A stretch of 64,000 bases of DNA from Neoechinorhynchus agilis (GCA_051530055.1 CM121341.1:18786001-18850000), one strand, 5' to 3'. Shown: positions 33,829 to 44,720, numbered from the stretch's first letter. Translations and numbers: made by a program. The notes: generated by a model from the sequence alone, not told the origin.

Positions 33829-34359
33829 ATGATAATGAAATCCACATTTGGCGGCGGTTGTTTCTGGTGTTTAGAAGCATTCTTTAAGCGCATTCGTGGA
33901 GTTCACAGTGTGGTTCCAGGATACGCTGGTGGAAGCAAACCAAATCCTACTTATCAAGAGGTATGTACGGGATCCACAGGACACGCCGAAGTCATTCAAA
34001 TCACTTTTGATCCCCAAGTTCTGCCTTTTGATAAACTCCTCCATGTCTTCTTTAACACTCATAATCCAACAACGCTTAATCGACAAGGTAATGATATAGG
34101 AACGCAGTATCGATCAATCATTCTCTATCATGATGAACAACAAAGACAAGCTGCAGTGGGAGCACGTACCAGCGCACAAATGGACGTTGGAAGTAATCCA
34201 ATCGTAACAGAGATAACACCACTCACTGCATTTTATCCGGCAGAGAAATATCATTTTAACTATTTTGAGAACAATCCATGCAATCAATACTGCTCACTGG
34301 TTATCGCTGAGAAACTAAGGAAACTATGCCACCAGTTTAGAGACATAATGGAATTCTAA
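33829..34359 (+). CDS. msrA: Peptide-methionine (S)-S-oxide reductase MsrA, bacterial-type
   Basis: A single-exon frame of 176 residues from the ATG at 33,829. It reduces methionine-S-sulfoxide in proteins, with regeneration by thioredoxin. The catalytic motif is GGGCFWCLE at about residues 8-16, with the nucleophilic Cys11. The substrate pocket and conserved blocks follow: GYAGGSKPNPTYQEVCTGST, GHAEVIQITFDP, HNPTTLNRQGNDIGTQYRS, FYPAEKYHFNYF. Near the C-terminus, NPCNQYCSLVI offers resolving cysteines. The GCFWC form with a C-terminal VIAEKLRKL-type extension is typical of bacterial (and some plant or protist) MsrA, whereas the animal enzymes I know of have GCFWG. No leader peptide is visible, so it is likely cytosolic. 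It is intronless among short-intron genes. Horizontal transfer is possible but unproven; the flanks are host-like, which argues against contamination. Confidence 0.9.
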   Translation: MIMKSTFGGGCFWCLEAFFKRIRGVHSVVPGYAGGSKPNPTYQEVCTGSTGHAEVIQITFDPQVLPFDKLLHVFFNTHNPTTLNRQGNDIGTQYRSIILYHDEQQRQAAVGARTSAQMDVGSNPIVTEITPLTAFYPAEKYHFNYFENNPCNQYCSLVIAEKLRKLCHQFRDIMEF

Positions 34360-34899
34360 AGGTTACGCTCGAATGATTACAGTAAAATTTGTGGAGTTCC
34401 CAAAAAACTGCTGTTTAGTGCTTATGAAATTACGCAATAAGAAGACAAGAAGCATTTCTTAACTTATTAATATTTACATCCCAATTCTATAGACGTGCTA
34501 ATTTCTACATCTTTCACCGATACATTGTTGGGTGATTACTTCATTTTACGTCTATGTTCTTCCACAATGGCGTTTTGCTCTATTAAACCGCCCTTGGTTA
34601 ATTTTCTATTTAAATATACTTACTTTCAGTGTATAATTTCATTCTATTTCTCATTATTTCAAACCATCTCAGTTACTACCGCGTTCTTCTAAATTCCCAA
34701 ACGCCCTTGTTTGTAAAAGCTCGTTTTTTTCTGGTTTTGTCAAATTTCGCATTCTTAACCCTAACAAACTCAATATTATCATTTATACAAATCATTTATA
34801 TTAAATCCCAAAAAAATTAAACGATATTTACAAATTATATCAAGAAGATCCTTTGGGGTGGTAAATATTAGAGGGTATATATAAACACGTTTTATTAAT
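34360..34899. other. T-rich 3' flank of msrA, no gene
   Basis: T-rich sequence; apparent frames (34,495-34,820) are low-complexity hydrophobic by-products. Confidence 0.45.
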
Positions 34900-34919
34900 T
34901 TAAGCAAAGCACGATCCAC

Positions 34920-35085
34920 ACACTTGCCAGCATCTATCTTTGCTGAAGGTGTCAGGATGTCGGATGTTGTCTGAACAAAGTGCTTTATTCGCACTTAGAC
35001 ATTCAAGTGCGAATAAAACACTTTAATAATAACTGATGAGGCGATGTTTCCTCGTGAAATATTTTATAACAATAAAAGAATCTTT
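34920..35085 (+). mobile_element. PLE terminal remnant with hairpin and hammerhead-like core
   Basis: Begins with a CAGCATCTATCTTTGCTGAA word shared with 1,066-1,085. It continues with a nearly perfect 20-bp-arm hairpin (34,977-35,023, AAGTGC/GCACTT core) and ends with CTGATGA (35,033-35,039), an imperfect stem II and GAAATATTTT. This resembles the termini at 12.3 and 59.0 kb. Confidence 0.6.
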
Positions 35086-35503
35086 AATCAATATTATGTT
35101 CACCACCCTGCAATATTTACAAATTGTCTAATTCATAACTTACCTAACCACAAATTTGATTGGCGGTCTCTAAAAAATCACATCCATGCACTCTTTTGGT
35201 AATGGCGGTCCCCAAAATGGGTTCCAAAAACTTATTTTGGAAGTTGTAAATATATAGATGCTTATCTCGGCATTTTCGTAGGAAAAATAGATCTTTCCTG
35301 CAAATTTTCAAGTTATTCGGCAACGTAAAGCCACGATGCTGCAACTAAAAAGCTGTGTACGTGAGGACGAGGTGAAATAATCTATTTGGCAGAACTACTA
35401 AAGTAATCTATTAACTTTCGTTTAAAATCCAAAATCCAACTGAGATTGTCACGTTCAGTTTATTTGTTAACACATATAGAAATACAAAAATATATTTTTC
35501 CAT

Positions 35504-38500
35504 TCATTGTTTGCGGCACGGTGCGATCACGAAAATCCCCAATTCACTGTTGCCTACATTTTCATTCTCATCGTTGTCGTTTGGAATTGGGGATCTTACC
35601 AATATTGTGGCGGATATTGAATCCGGATCCATACGAGCTCCGACGGGTAGCTTCGGTGTGAGATAGATGTATTGGCAACCCGAAAGTTTGCATTGACTCA
35701 CCATGAGTTCAAATATCTTACGTTCATTCTCAGGATCCATTCCCTGATTTATCTCGTCAATGCATAAAAACGGAATATCCGTAATAGCCTGAATTGACAT
35801 AATGAACACAATTGCGGTAACGCTTTGTTCGCCGCCACTCAGAATCTTCTTGGCCTTAGTACGATGCATTTGTCTATTAATCAAATCAAAGTCCATTCGA
35901 AAAGTGTTCTGAAATAGATTCTAAAATTCACGTCTTTATGCTAATTATTAAAGTGTATATAACACGATTGGCAAGTATTGCAAATTAAGAAACAAAAAGT
36001 TATAAAAAGTCAATATTTTCGACTATATAAAATTTGTTTGTTAGTGGCGGAAAAATTAAAGAAGTTTATTAAATCCGATATTTCGCCACAACAGATTAAA
36101 TACTTTTTAAAACCTTAGTAAAGGCACGATATTGTGCTGAAATATCGGATTTAATAAATTCCTTTAAATTTTCCGCCAAAAACAAGTATGAATAGTTTAA
36201 TCTTCAAACATAGAAAATTTGTAAAATTGAGAAATTTCAATGAAAATCTTAGACTCTGAGTCGACCTTTACAATCCGAAATTTCGGTATTATTTAAATTT
36301 CTAAAAGAAACTGAAATTTCCACACCATACTCGGCGAAGTCGTGAGAGTTTGAGGGAGTCAAGAGCTTCATTGTTCCCTCATAACCCATTAGACGAAACA
36401 ACTCTTGGAATTTTTTGGCGGCCGTGGCAATATATTTATTGATTCCGGTAATCCAATTTATTTTTTCAGTATCAGTGCACTTATCCCGAAACTGTTTATT
36501 ATGTTCTGCATTTTGGACAGCAAGGTAAAGTTCATCCAATTGATTCCTTTTACAATAAAACTGTTCTATTATTTCATCATCTTTTTCACATTTCAGATCA
36601 GCGATCTCACCATTTAATACAGCCTCGCGTAGCAGCATTTCTGAAAGTTGGCATTTACCTTCATGTTGTTTAGACGAATCACATACGCAAACGCTATCGA
36701 TAAACGATTTAAATTCTTTGGATGCAGTCGGTAAAGCTTCATTGTCCATCGTAAGTTCAAAACGTGGTTCAGTTATTTCTCCTTCTATCAGAAGCACTTG
36801 AATTTCGTGGATGGACGATTCCAACAAACGCTTGGCACGATCGAGGAAATATTTAGCATTTTTTACTTGGCTTTTTATGTCCAGTAGCTGATTTTTAAAT
36901 TCCTCAAGAGAATTCTCGCTAATTGACTGGTTTATCTTCAGATACTTTAAATTTAGATCCTCTTCTAAAATTTCCACAACTAACTTTTCCATATCAAAAC
37001 TTGCGATTTTGTTGCAAGTTTCATTTAGATTGCTGAAATGAGCCACCATCTCTGGCACCTTGCTCTCAATCCTCTCAATAATATCCGACTCTTGTTCCTT
37101 AAATACTACCAACGCACCCTTCAATCGATTTAACCTTGCCTCAATTTCCCTTACTCTCACTGTACCAGAATTCACTTCGCTTAGCATCAACTCGAAATTG
37201 CGTACTTCTTCCTCAAAAGATGATCGCTCTTCATCGGATCGTTTAAAGTCCACCATAAAAGTCTCTAAAGTGTCTTCAGCCTTCTTTAGCTTTGCACCCA
37301 ATCCCACAGACAAATCATCGTCGCCGTCGTATTGGGGCCTAAACCGTGAATCACTAATACATCTACTAATTGTCGACCGTCCTGACGTATATCGTGAATT
37401 GATAACATTGTACCGATTGAACCCGGCAAAAAATAAACTAAGCTTTGGAAATCGTTGCGTAATTTCGCCAATTCTCTTCTGTATACTCTCAGGTCCTATC
37501 ATTACATAATCGAGCCCAAAACTTTGACGAAGATAATTTGTAACTTTTGGGGGACCAATCAAATAACTAGCTAAACACGATTTGAAATCAAACTTCTGAA
37601 ATTCAGAAATAGAGTCAATAGGCATATTGGTGTCCGGTAATTGATCGCCAATTGTACCCGCGTTAATATTAAGTTTCAACTTATCGTGGCATTCGACCAT
37701 AAACACTTTAAGGTCATCAAGGGATTCAAAAAGAAATAAGGACAAGAAATCCCGACTAGGTATAGTCGCTTCAATGTACTTGTAAATCTCTGGATCATTC
37801 ATTCGAATACTAATAATGGGCGGATCGAAAACGCGCCGCTTAAAAAAAATATGACCGTTCGCAGCGATCCATTGGTGGGCCGTGTAAACATCCGGTCTCA
37901 CGCTTTTTACATATTCAAGAGCCTGCTGCTTAAACGGTTTAAAAGACTTAAGTTTACCGTTTAACGATCGAATCTCTTCCTTACATTTTGTCATTTTCAC
38001 CAAAATCCGCTGGCAGCATTCGCCCGCACGATCGCGATTTCGTCTGGTTTCACGCAACCGAGATTTAATGTTATCCTTTTTTTCAGAACAATCTTTTTCG
38101 GGTAGAAGTAGTTCATTGTTTAAAGAAACGATTTCAGTTTCGCACTTTTTGATCTTTGCTCGCACTTCCGATAGTATTTCATCCAATTCATCATTTTGCC
38201 CATCATCGCCCTGAATTCTATTAAGCTCAGCATCGATTGTGTCTGCATATTCACTTTTGTTTGAGACTAAACGTTTTATCGCGTCAATAGCGTCCTTCAT
38301 TTCAGTTAGCTTCCGCGAAGACTGATCTGCTTGATGCTTCAATACGGAAATTTCATTGGTCTTTTCCACGACCTTGTTTTGATGAGAAATTAGAACTTCT
38401 CGCTGTTTGGGGACCATTTGTACCTGTGAGCGAGCGCTTTCACTTAATTCTTCAAACCCGTTCCACGCCTGTTTTATTTTCAACCATACCAATTGCTTTT

Positions 38501-39185
38501 TCAGTTCCTTTAGTTTTTCGATTCGTTCAACGTCGACTTGCAGTCTCTCGATTGCAGCTTCCGTTATTCTTATCGATTCTTTAATCAGCTTCAAGCTATT
38601 TTCTTCTTCTTTTTCTTTATTCCCAACAGCAATCAGCGCATTGTGCATCTCCAGTAGCTTTTTATTTTCTACGCATGACTCGATTTCTTTCAGAAGATCA
38701 CTTGAACTTTTCCGGTTAAATTCTGTCACACGATCTTGAGGTAAGTATTGACATAGGCTTGATAGATCGATATTTAACCTGCTTACCGCCACTAGAATAT
38801 CATCCAAAGTAACTTTCTTTCCATTTAGCCAGAAAATGGAATTCTGTTTCCGAAATGATTGGCTAAACCCGTTACCGATCTCTCTTTTGATTTTCAAATT
38901 TGACCCATCGTTGTTGGCCCTATGCAGTTCCACCTCGATTGAGCATGAAGTACATCCGGATTTTACAAATCGCTTTATATTCCCAGAACGACCTGAAAGG
39001 GATGGATGACCTCCCATGACCAGACAAATGGCACACATCAGCGAAGACTTCCCAGCGCCATTATGACCAAGAACGACATTGAACTTCGAATCTGGGATCC
39101 AAACGAATTTCGAGAAACTCATAAAGTTCATAACAGATAGTCTCACTATGGCTCCTTTGTGTATAACACTGTCATTTTCATCCAT
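35504..39185 (-). CDS. SMC5: Structural maintenance of chromosomes protein 5
   Basis: An ATPase of the SMC5/6 complex, acting on chromatin in DNA repair and replication-fork stability. Exon 1 starts at ATG 39,185 and runs to about 36,255. It holds the Walker A GHNGAGKSS (residues 40-48), the Q-loop region LCQYLPQDRVTEF, a first coiled coil, a hinge region around residues 400-560, and a second coiled coil rich in Glu/Lys. Exon 2 (about 35,930-35,504) holds the ABC signature LSGGEQS and the Walker B block CIDEINQGMDPENERKIFE. DEINQGMDP is characteristic of SMC5 rather than SMC6 or other SMCs. Combined length is about 1,110 residues, normal for SMC5. The intron (about 320 bp) carries a foldback repeat, making it unusually long here. 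The exact donor is uncertain: GTAAAG near 36,272 gives a stop at the join, while GTCTAA near 36,255 keeps phase. It is divergent from DDRGK1. Both ATPase halves look intact. Confidence 0.92.
36040..36220. repeat. Foldback repeat inside the SMC5 intron
   Basis: Arms of about 40 bp: TGGCGGAAAAATTAAAG, then TTATTAAATCCGATATTTC, answered by GAAATATCGGATTTAATAA and TTTAAATTTTCCGCCA. One arm with its flank (TATGAAT.GTTTAA.CTTCAAACAT) recurs at about 43,235-43,285, so it is a dispersed element. Confidence 0.7.
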
Positions 39186-39439
39186 CTACAATTTCATACA
39201 ACAAGATCTGCGTTATTTGTTACAATGTTATCAATGTGTGCTCTATCTTCTAAAGGTAGCGATCAAGCGACGGTTTTATGTATCATTCTCTTGGAGAAAA
39301 TTCAAATCATTTCCTATGAACGTAAAAAATTTCTAGAAACTTACTGCCTTCCAAAATCACGTAAACAAAAAACTCGATTTTAACCCTAAAATCTCGCAGA
39401 TGATAACTACCTCGAATGCATCTCGGCTTGTCATTTACG

Positions 39440-39915
39440 TTTTCAAATATTTTTATTCAGCGGAGAATGAGCTAAGCGGCAATTCGGAAAATTTTATACT
39501 CGCCCAACGATCCAAATCGTTTTATTTGGCGGTGAATCAGCCATGCGACCCAAATAGTCCAAACGGTAGATTTCATACTCATCAAACGATCCGAATGTTT
39601 TTATTTAGCGCAGCAGGAGCTTCGCGACCCAAATTGTCTCAACGGAAGGTTTCATACTCACCAAATGATCCGAATAGTTTTATTTGCTCAGCATAAGCCT
39701 CGCGACCCAAATAGTTTAAACGGAATGTTCTTTACTCGGCTAACGATACGAATTGTTTTATTTAACGGGCTATTAGCCTCGCGGCCCGAATTGTCTGAAC
39801 CGAAGTTTTTATACTCGGCTAACGATCCGAATGGTTTTATTTAGCAGAGCATGAGCCTTGCGGCCCAAATTGTCTGAAGCGAAAGTTTTATACTCGACTA
39901 ATGACTCAAAAAGTT
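39440..39915 (+). repeat. Minisatellite, about six units of 78-79 bp
   Basis: The anchor TTTTATTT-type word starts at about 39,451, 39,520, 39,599, 39,678, 39,756 and 39,835 (spacings 69, 79, 79, 78, 79). Each unit contains GAGCCTCGCGACCCAAAT-, GTCTGAACGGAAG- and CTAACGATCCGAA-like words. It sits between the divergent SMC5 and DDRGK1 genes. Confidence 0.85.
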
Positions 39916-40405
39916 GTCTCAAACATGTCCGAAATAGTGACCACATCCGCATCTTCTATAAAGAAATTCAATTTGAGCTTCAGACTAGTTGATAGTGGGT
40001 GTAAATGGAAGAATATGCCCATTATGTATGGGAGAAGATAACACATATTGCACACGTCATCTCTTGATTGGAGAAAATATCTAAAAACGAGACAAAGTGG
40101 AACTTAAAATTCATTCGAGTGTCCTTTCTGATTCAGGTACGGAAGAACCCTTAACGTTCAATGATATGCCTGAAAACCGTCATGGACAGCCGCCATTTTC
40201 TGCTAAATTCATCGACGTGACTAGTTCGTGGAATATTTTCGTGATGAAACGAGATAAGTGGAGTTTTATGGACACGAGAAAATCTACATCGAATTGTTCA
40301 CTTTATTTGAGAGGCGAGAAACTATTTGACGCCAAAAAAATAATTATTTTGATTCTATGAGCCACTAAGAGCGTCTTACCCAGTCTTATAATTTCTTTTG
40401 AGAAG

Positions 40406-41371
40406 ATGGTATCCCTGATCTATATAATTTGGGGAATTGTGATTGTGAGTTTATTGCTACTATTGATACAACTTTGGAAGGCTTTGTACATGAGTGCTGA
40501 TGATAAGACTGCGAATGAAGCTGAACAACAATTAATGGGGCGGCGAGACTTGCGATTGCTAAGGAGGACAAGGCGAAAGGTGGATAGCAATTGTATGGAT
40601 GACGTTGAGGACGAGGATGATCTGGTGGATGTACAGGACAAAGGAGCTTATCCAAATAATCAACTGATTGGAAGAAAGAAGCTGAAAAAGTTGCAACAGA
40701 AAGCTGAACGGAGACAATATAGAATGGTCAGCTAAATTTTGACGAAAAGAGTATTTTTAAGTTTACAAAATAGGAAATAGAAGAGCAGCGGGAGCGCATG
40801 AAGGAAATTCAGGAGCAAAAGAAGCTACAAGTGGAAGCGGAGGAAAGGAAGAAGGACAATGAAAAAAGAAAAAAGGTTTACTTAGGTCGTTTTAGAATTT
40901 AAAAAGATCATTTATCTTTTAGTTGGAAGAAGATCAACGGCTACGAGAAGACGAAAAGCGGAAGAGTGATGTACTTTATCGGGAAATTAAACAAGGATTT
41001 GAGGTGTCACAAGAAGGTTTTGAGTTCGATGACAGTAAAAAGGTTGTTAAATCTTGCACCCCGAAGTCCGAATCGTCTTCTTTGTTTCAATTTAGATTAG
41101 TGTGGCGGAATTCATAGAGTATTTGAAGACATCACGGGTTTGTCCTATTGAGGAAATAGCATCACATTTTAGCATGAAGTTCGGAGATGTCATGAATCGC
41201 ATTAATGATCTTCTTAATTCTGGAGATCTCATAGGTATTTTGGACGATAGGTGTCGTTTCATTTGGGTCGATGAAGACATCCTCGATCGGCTAGCGAGGA
41301 AGGCAAAGTCGCTGGGAAGATTTTCGATATCTGAGTTCGCCGCGCATTGTAATGATATCGTTCTAAAATAA
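40406..41371 (+). CDS. DDRGK1: DDRGK domain-containing protein 1 (UFBP1)
   Basis: An ER-membrane adaptor of the UFMylation pathway that works with the UFL1 ligase. Four exons: 40,406-40,726, 40,774-40,875, 40,923-41,042 and 41,096-41,371, joined in phase 0 by introns of 47, 47 and 53 bp. They give 272 residues plus stop. Residues 3-22 form an N-terminal membrane anchor (IYIIWGIVIVSLLLLLI). A charged Lys/Glu-rich coiled-coil region spans exons 1-3 (EEQRERMKEIQEQKK). A conserved EIKQGFEVSQEGFE segment follows, and exon 4 holds the winged-helix/PCI-like domain (AEFIEYLKTSRVCPIEEIA, then INDLLNSGDLIGILDDRCRF). The name-giving DDRGK reads DDRCR here. Length is a little short of human (314). Head-to-head with SMC5, with about 1.2 kb and a minisatellite between. 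Confidence 0.9.
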
Positions 41372-41394
41372 AAAAATTAAAGCGGATCTTATAT

Positions 41395-42400
41395 TGTCCT
41401 TTCGTAGTGAGTCGAATTAACGCATTCATCAAAAACCTTTTTGAGAGCAATAAGATTGGATCGAAAAACTCAGCATTTAATTCGACTGGGAACTCGAACT
41501 GCCTGTCCCAACGGATAAAAAACGTTAGTTTGACCCTTGGTTTGAGAAAAAAATCCGAAACATACTTGGTTCTTGTGCCTGCCTTAAAGAACGAGCACGC
41601 CTACTCGTTGCCGCAACCAAAGGGTGCGATATTTTTCCTAACCCTTTACCAATCTCGTCGATTGATACTAAAATGAATGACAGTTCTTTTGGTCTCGCTT
41701 CGACACTACGCTTAGGCGTGGCTTGCTCAATCCCTGCAGAATGCAAGTGAGGTGCAAAAATGGACAGCACATGAATCGCAAGGTTCTATTGTCCAAAAGC
41801 CAGGCACAATCTCCTTAGCATGTTGAATACTCTGAAACGTAGGTTTTGGCAATAGCATTATATCTCCCCTCGAGGTGGTCGGTTTTTGCCGATGAAGGGA
41901 AAAGACCGCACGGCGCATAAACAGTTCTGTTTCCGAATACGATTGCTAAAAGCAACTTGTTTCTTGCAGTTTAAGGAGCCGTTGAATTGGCGAAAAGGGC
42001 ACTGATGTTAGACCAAACACCGCAGAATTTTAAAACAGGTATTAGATAGTTGGTCCCCGAGAATAAGCTGTGCGATTCAGAAAGGAAATGTTGGATCTTC
42101 AAGGCAATATGAGATAAAGATGTTCCTCCGTTCCCATCATAATTTGTTAACATAAATTGCGATCTGCTTAATCACATATTTTTTGTGTTGCTGCGTTCTA
42201 GAAACATGCTGAAAAAAGGGAACTGTATTGATTTATAACCACCAGGACAAGGTTCCCATTCTAACCTGCACTGCCTGTAATAATATAGTGCTTGCAACGA
42301 TTCGTGGATGCTGTCTAGTAAAATGTATGCTCGTAACAGATAGTCTATCGCATACTCTTTCGATCTAGCGCTTGTGAGCTCCATATTGGGGAGAATTTAG
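41395..42400 (-). other. Possible fragmented minus-strand gene, unrecognised
   Basis: On minus, an ATG at 42,384 opens MELTSARSKEYAIDYLLRA, then YILLDSIHESLQALYYYRQ, with a possible GT donor after the following CR. Further minus frames follow at 42,153-41,971 (starting MLTNYDGNGGTSLSHIALK), 41,918-41,727 (with PGFWTIEPCDSCAVHF) and 41,770-41,525. Their protein-like look and common strand suggest one decaying or multi-exon gene, but I could not join them with acceptable splice sites or recognise a family. Confidence 0.3.
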
Positions 42401-42589
42401 AGAATCAAAAAATGAAAATCATTTACATATAGCAGTGTTAATGGCGAACAGTTCGGCATTGAGAGCGTCAGAATTGAATTCGATTATGATATTAATAAGT
42501 TGAAGAAAGCAAGCCAATTACGAAAATGTCGATATGTGAGGTACCGGGGTATATGATTAGGATTATTATCATTCAATTTTAGTCAATCC

Positions 42590-42762
42590 CTTTCTTGTCC
42601 GGCTTGTTTATTTAGGCATGAAGCCAAACCAATTACATCAGAGAAGTGATATAACCACATCACTCCTCTGATGTAATTGGTTTGGCTTTATGCCTAAATA
42701 AATAAGCCGGACAAGAAAGGGATTGACTAAAATTGAATGATGATAACAATACCGGCTTGCCA
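42590..42762. repeat. Near-perfect foldback repeat with about 75-bp arms
   Basis: Left arm: AATTTTAGTCAATCCCTTTC, GTCCGGCTTGTTTATTTAGG, CCAAACCAATTACATCAGAG. The right arm is its near-exact reverse complement around a short apex at about 42,655. Related pieces lie at 30.07-30.16 and in the outer arms at 46.44-46.92 kb. Confidence 0.8.
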
Positions 42763-42769
42763 GTAAAAC

Positions 42770-42906
42770 TTAAAAAAATTAGGATTATTGTTTAGGTCAT
42801 CACCCGGTAAATAATTTTTTATTAAAGACGTTTCAAACCTCGTCAAACGTCTTTAGTAAAAAAATTATTCACCGGGTGATGACCTAAACAATAATCCTAG
42901 GTCAAT
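42770..42906. repeat. Foldback repeat, near-perfect hairpin of the 17.8-kb family
   Basis: The arms AGGATTATTGTTTAGGTCAT, CACCCGGTAAATAATTTTTT and TAAAGACGTTT are answered by their reverse complements ending TAAACAATAATCCT. The ribozyme-like apex of the 17.8- and 26.2-kb copies is reduced to CAAACCTCGTC. The near-perfect arms suggest recent origin or gene conversion between arms. Confidence 0.8.
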
Positions 42907-43460
42907 TACGATATCCTTGCCATTAATAATTCCCAATAAAGTAAGTTTGACGTGTTATTTCGCATAAAACATTGATATGATTAATATTATGTAAGTAGTG
43001 CGAAGTTCGTAAGTAATTATTTTCTGAAGCCTAAAATAATAAATTTAGGATATGATAAGCAATTACTTTCCCGTCGTGCATATTAGGCGAGATGTCAATG
43101 TCATTTGTGACATCGGATTCTTCTACTTGGCGAACCTTAACGAAATCTAGAACGCAGAGTACTTGGTGATGGTAATCACTATTATATCGCCTTTTGTCCG
43201 AGATATTAAATCAAATTCCACCGATATTTAAACTTCAAGTTTTCCGCCATAAAAATGGTATGAATCGTTTAACCTTCAAACATTTGGATCAGTGAAACTG
43301 AATACGTTGAAACGGTCAAAAAAGATTTCTAACTGTTGAGATCTACATCCCTACCGTTTCATCATAATGCATTCTTCTCCAACGCTCACTTAATGCTTCG
43401 GAAATTATCGACTTTTAACTAAAGTTTTCTATTTAAATCTCCTTTTTTGCACAACCAGAC
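42907..43460. other. AT-rich DNA with a piece of the SMC5-intron repeat
   Basis: One arm of the 36.1-kb foldback repeat recurs at about 43,190-43,290; otherwise nothing recognised. Confidence 0.5.
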
Positions 43461-43469
43461 TTATGTTTT

Positions 43470-43625
43470 GCAGGAGGAATTCTATTGCCTTCTGATCGCC
43501 AGTGATTCGTCTCAATCTATTAGACAATTGCTTGATCAGATCCTGTGCCGCAGTACCAAACGACCCGAGTGTCTCGACGCCAAAGGGAACACGATAATGA
43601 TTTCGATAGAAATCAGTTTTGAGAT
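43470..43625 (-). mobile_element. YLGD-type LINE C-terminal fragment
   Basis: The minus strand reads FYRNHYRVPFGVETLGSFGT, then DLIKQLSNRLRRITGDQKA and FLLQNIS, the C-terminal motif of this LINE family. A small isolated piece from a subfamily different from the one at 43.9 kb. Confidence 0.6.
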
Positions 43626-43861
43626 TTTAGTTCATGAGTATGTTCGAAAATCGCTTGATATTTTTTATGTATGATAGTGGTTTGTACTGTGCTTTTACAA
43701 CAAGAATGTTGCCCATGATCGCTCGAAACCCCATTGACAGTTTAAGCTGTTCTCTATCTCCTTAATAATAAAAATTAAGGCAATGACGCCACTATTAGGC
43801 GGATAAACGAACTGAAATTCCTTCATCCTTAAGGAGAAATCTGATTTTTTTCCTGTTTACA

Positions 43862-44110
43862 AATGTATTCAATCAATCTTCATTTCTCGACAATTAACAC
43901 ACTCACCACCTCCCGCCGAATTCCAGCTTTTGTCCTTCCTCGACCGTCGCTATCACGCTGGCAGCATTGCCCCGTTGTACTGCTAGCGAGATATTTTGTC
44001 GAAGGAATACGTCTGCTCTTGAGTCTCCGGTTGCCTCTCTCAATTTCTTCGAGAGATCCTGGAGCAGAGAGAGTGTCGAGCTGCCGAGAGCTCCATACGA
44101 ATTTGATTTT
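43862..44110 (-). mobile_element. YLGD-type LINE 3' tail
   Basis: Reverse-complement match, almost exact, to the tail at 30,205-30,455 (GSLEEIERGNRRLKSRR in an alternative frame; NAASV motif in the coding frame). The 3' end is at about 43,862 and the truncated 5' end at about 44,105. Confidence 0.75.
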
Positions 44111-44513
44111 TGCTATCAACCATGGATCACAGCTGCTGTTCGATTTGAAAATCATTTCTGATTCTTTCTTTTGGTAGCGGATTTAAATTCACTGATTTAT
44201 TTCTGATATATCGTCGGATAATTCCAATATTATCAAGGTTTGTCATTGTTTGAAAGTTTTTCAACTGTGAATTTCTGATTGTAGTGATTTTTTGGTAAGA
44301 TATAAATCTGTTTTCTGTTATTTATCATGGCAAACTTAGTCAATGGCTCCTTTTAAATCCGATTGCCTTAAGATCGAAGATACTCTCGAATGACTGAAGA
44401 TCGATGATAGCCGAGTGTAGGTTTCTCATTCTTATAAGGGGATATTTTGCTTTTTAGGTCATCGTCGTAAACTTACCGGTTTGATAAACTACCGAGCTCA
44501 ATACCGATTTTTA

Positions 44514-44720
44514 CTAGTTTTTAACAACAACTCTTTTTTCCGGTACTTTCATTGTAGTTATTTTTAGCAGAGGCCTTCGTTTCAAATAGAGTCCGTAAAC
44601 ACTTCTTGATGACATCCAATAACGCTGCCTCGGGTTTCTGAAAAGGCTATTTTCTTTGACAACTAGCTGGCACTTTCCAGCTGTGCTAAATATATTAGAT
44701 ATTACATTCCAAAATGACAT
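44514..44720 (-). CDS. Possible small basic protein, 68 residues
   Basis: An uninterrupted ATG frame: MSFWNVISNIFSTAGKCQLV, then ENSLFRNPRQRYWMSSRSVY and a Lys/Arg-rich end. The composition (short hydrophobic start, then basic, Arg/Ser-rich) would suit a small mitochondrial protein, but no family is recognised. It is divergent from the gene starting at 44,984, with 263 bp between the ATGs, an arrangement compatible with a shared promoter. Confidence 0.3.
   Translation of the reverse strand: MSFWNVISNIFSTAGKCQLVVKENSLFRNPRQRYWMSSRSVYGLYLKRRPLLKITTMKVPEKRVVVKN

Noticed and set aside
33829-34359. MsrA as bacterial contamination
   Set aside because: It sits in AT-rich animal-type DNA between retroelement debris and SMC5, with no bacterial gene neighbours.
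36405-38739. Plus-strand frames of 70-149 codons
   Set aside because: All are antisense to the SMC5 coding exon.
39440-39915. A CRISPR array
   Set aside because: Units are contiguous and degenerate with no distinct spacers, in a eukaryotic genome; it is a minisatellite.
40097-40360. An 87-codon frame upstream of DDRGK1
   Set aside because: It starts at a non-ATG codon, has no motif and lies in the probable promoter region.
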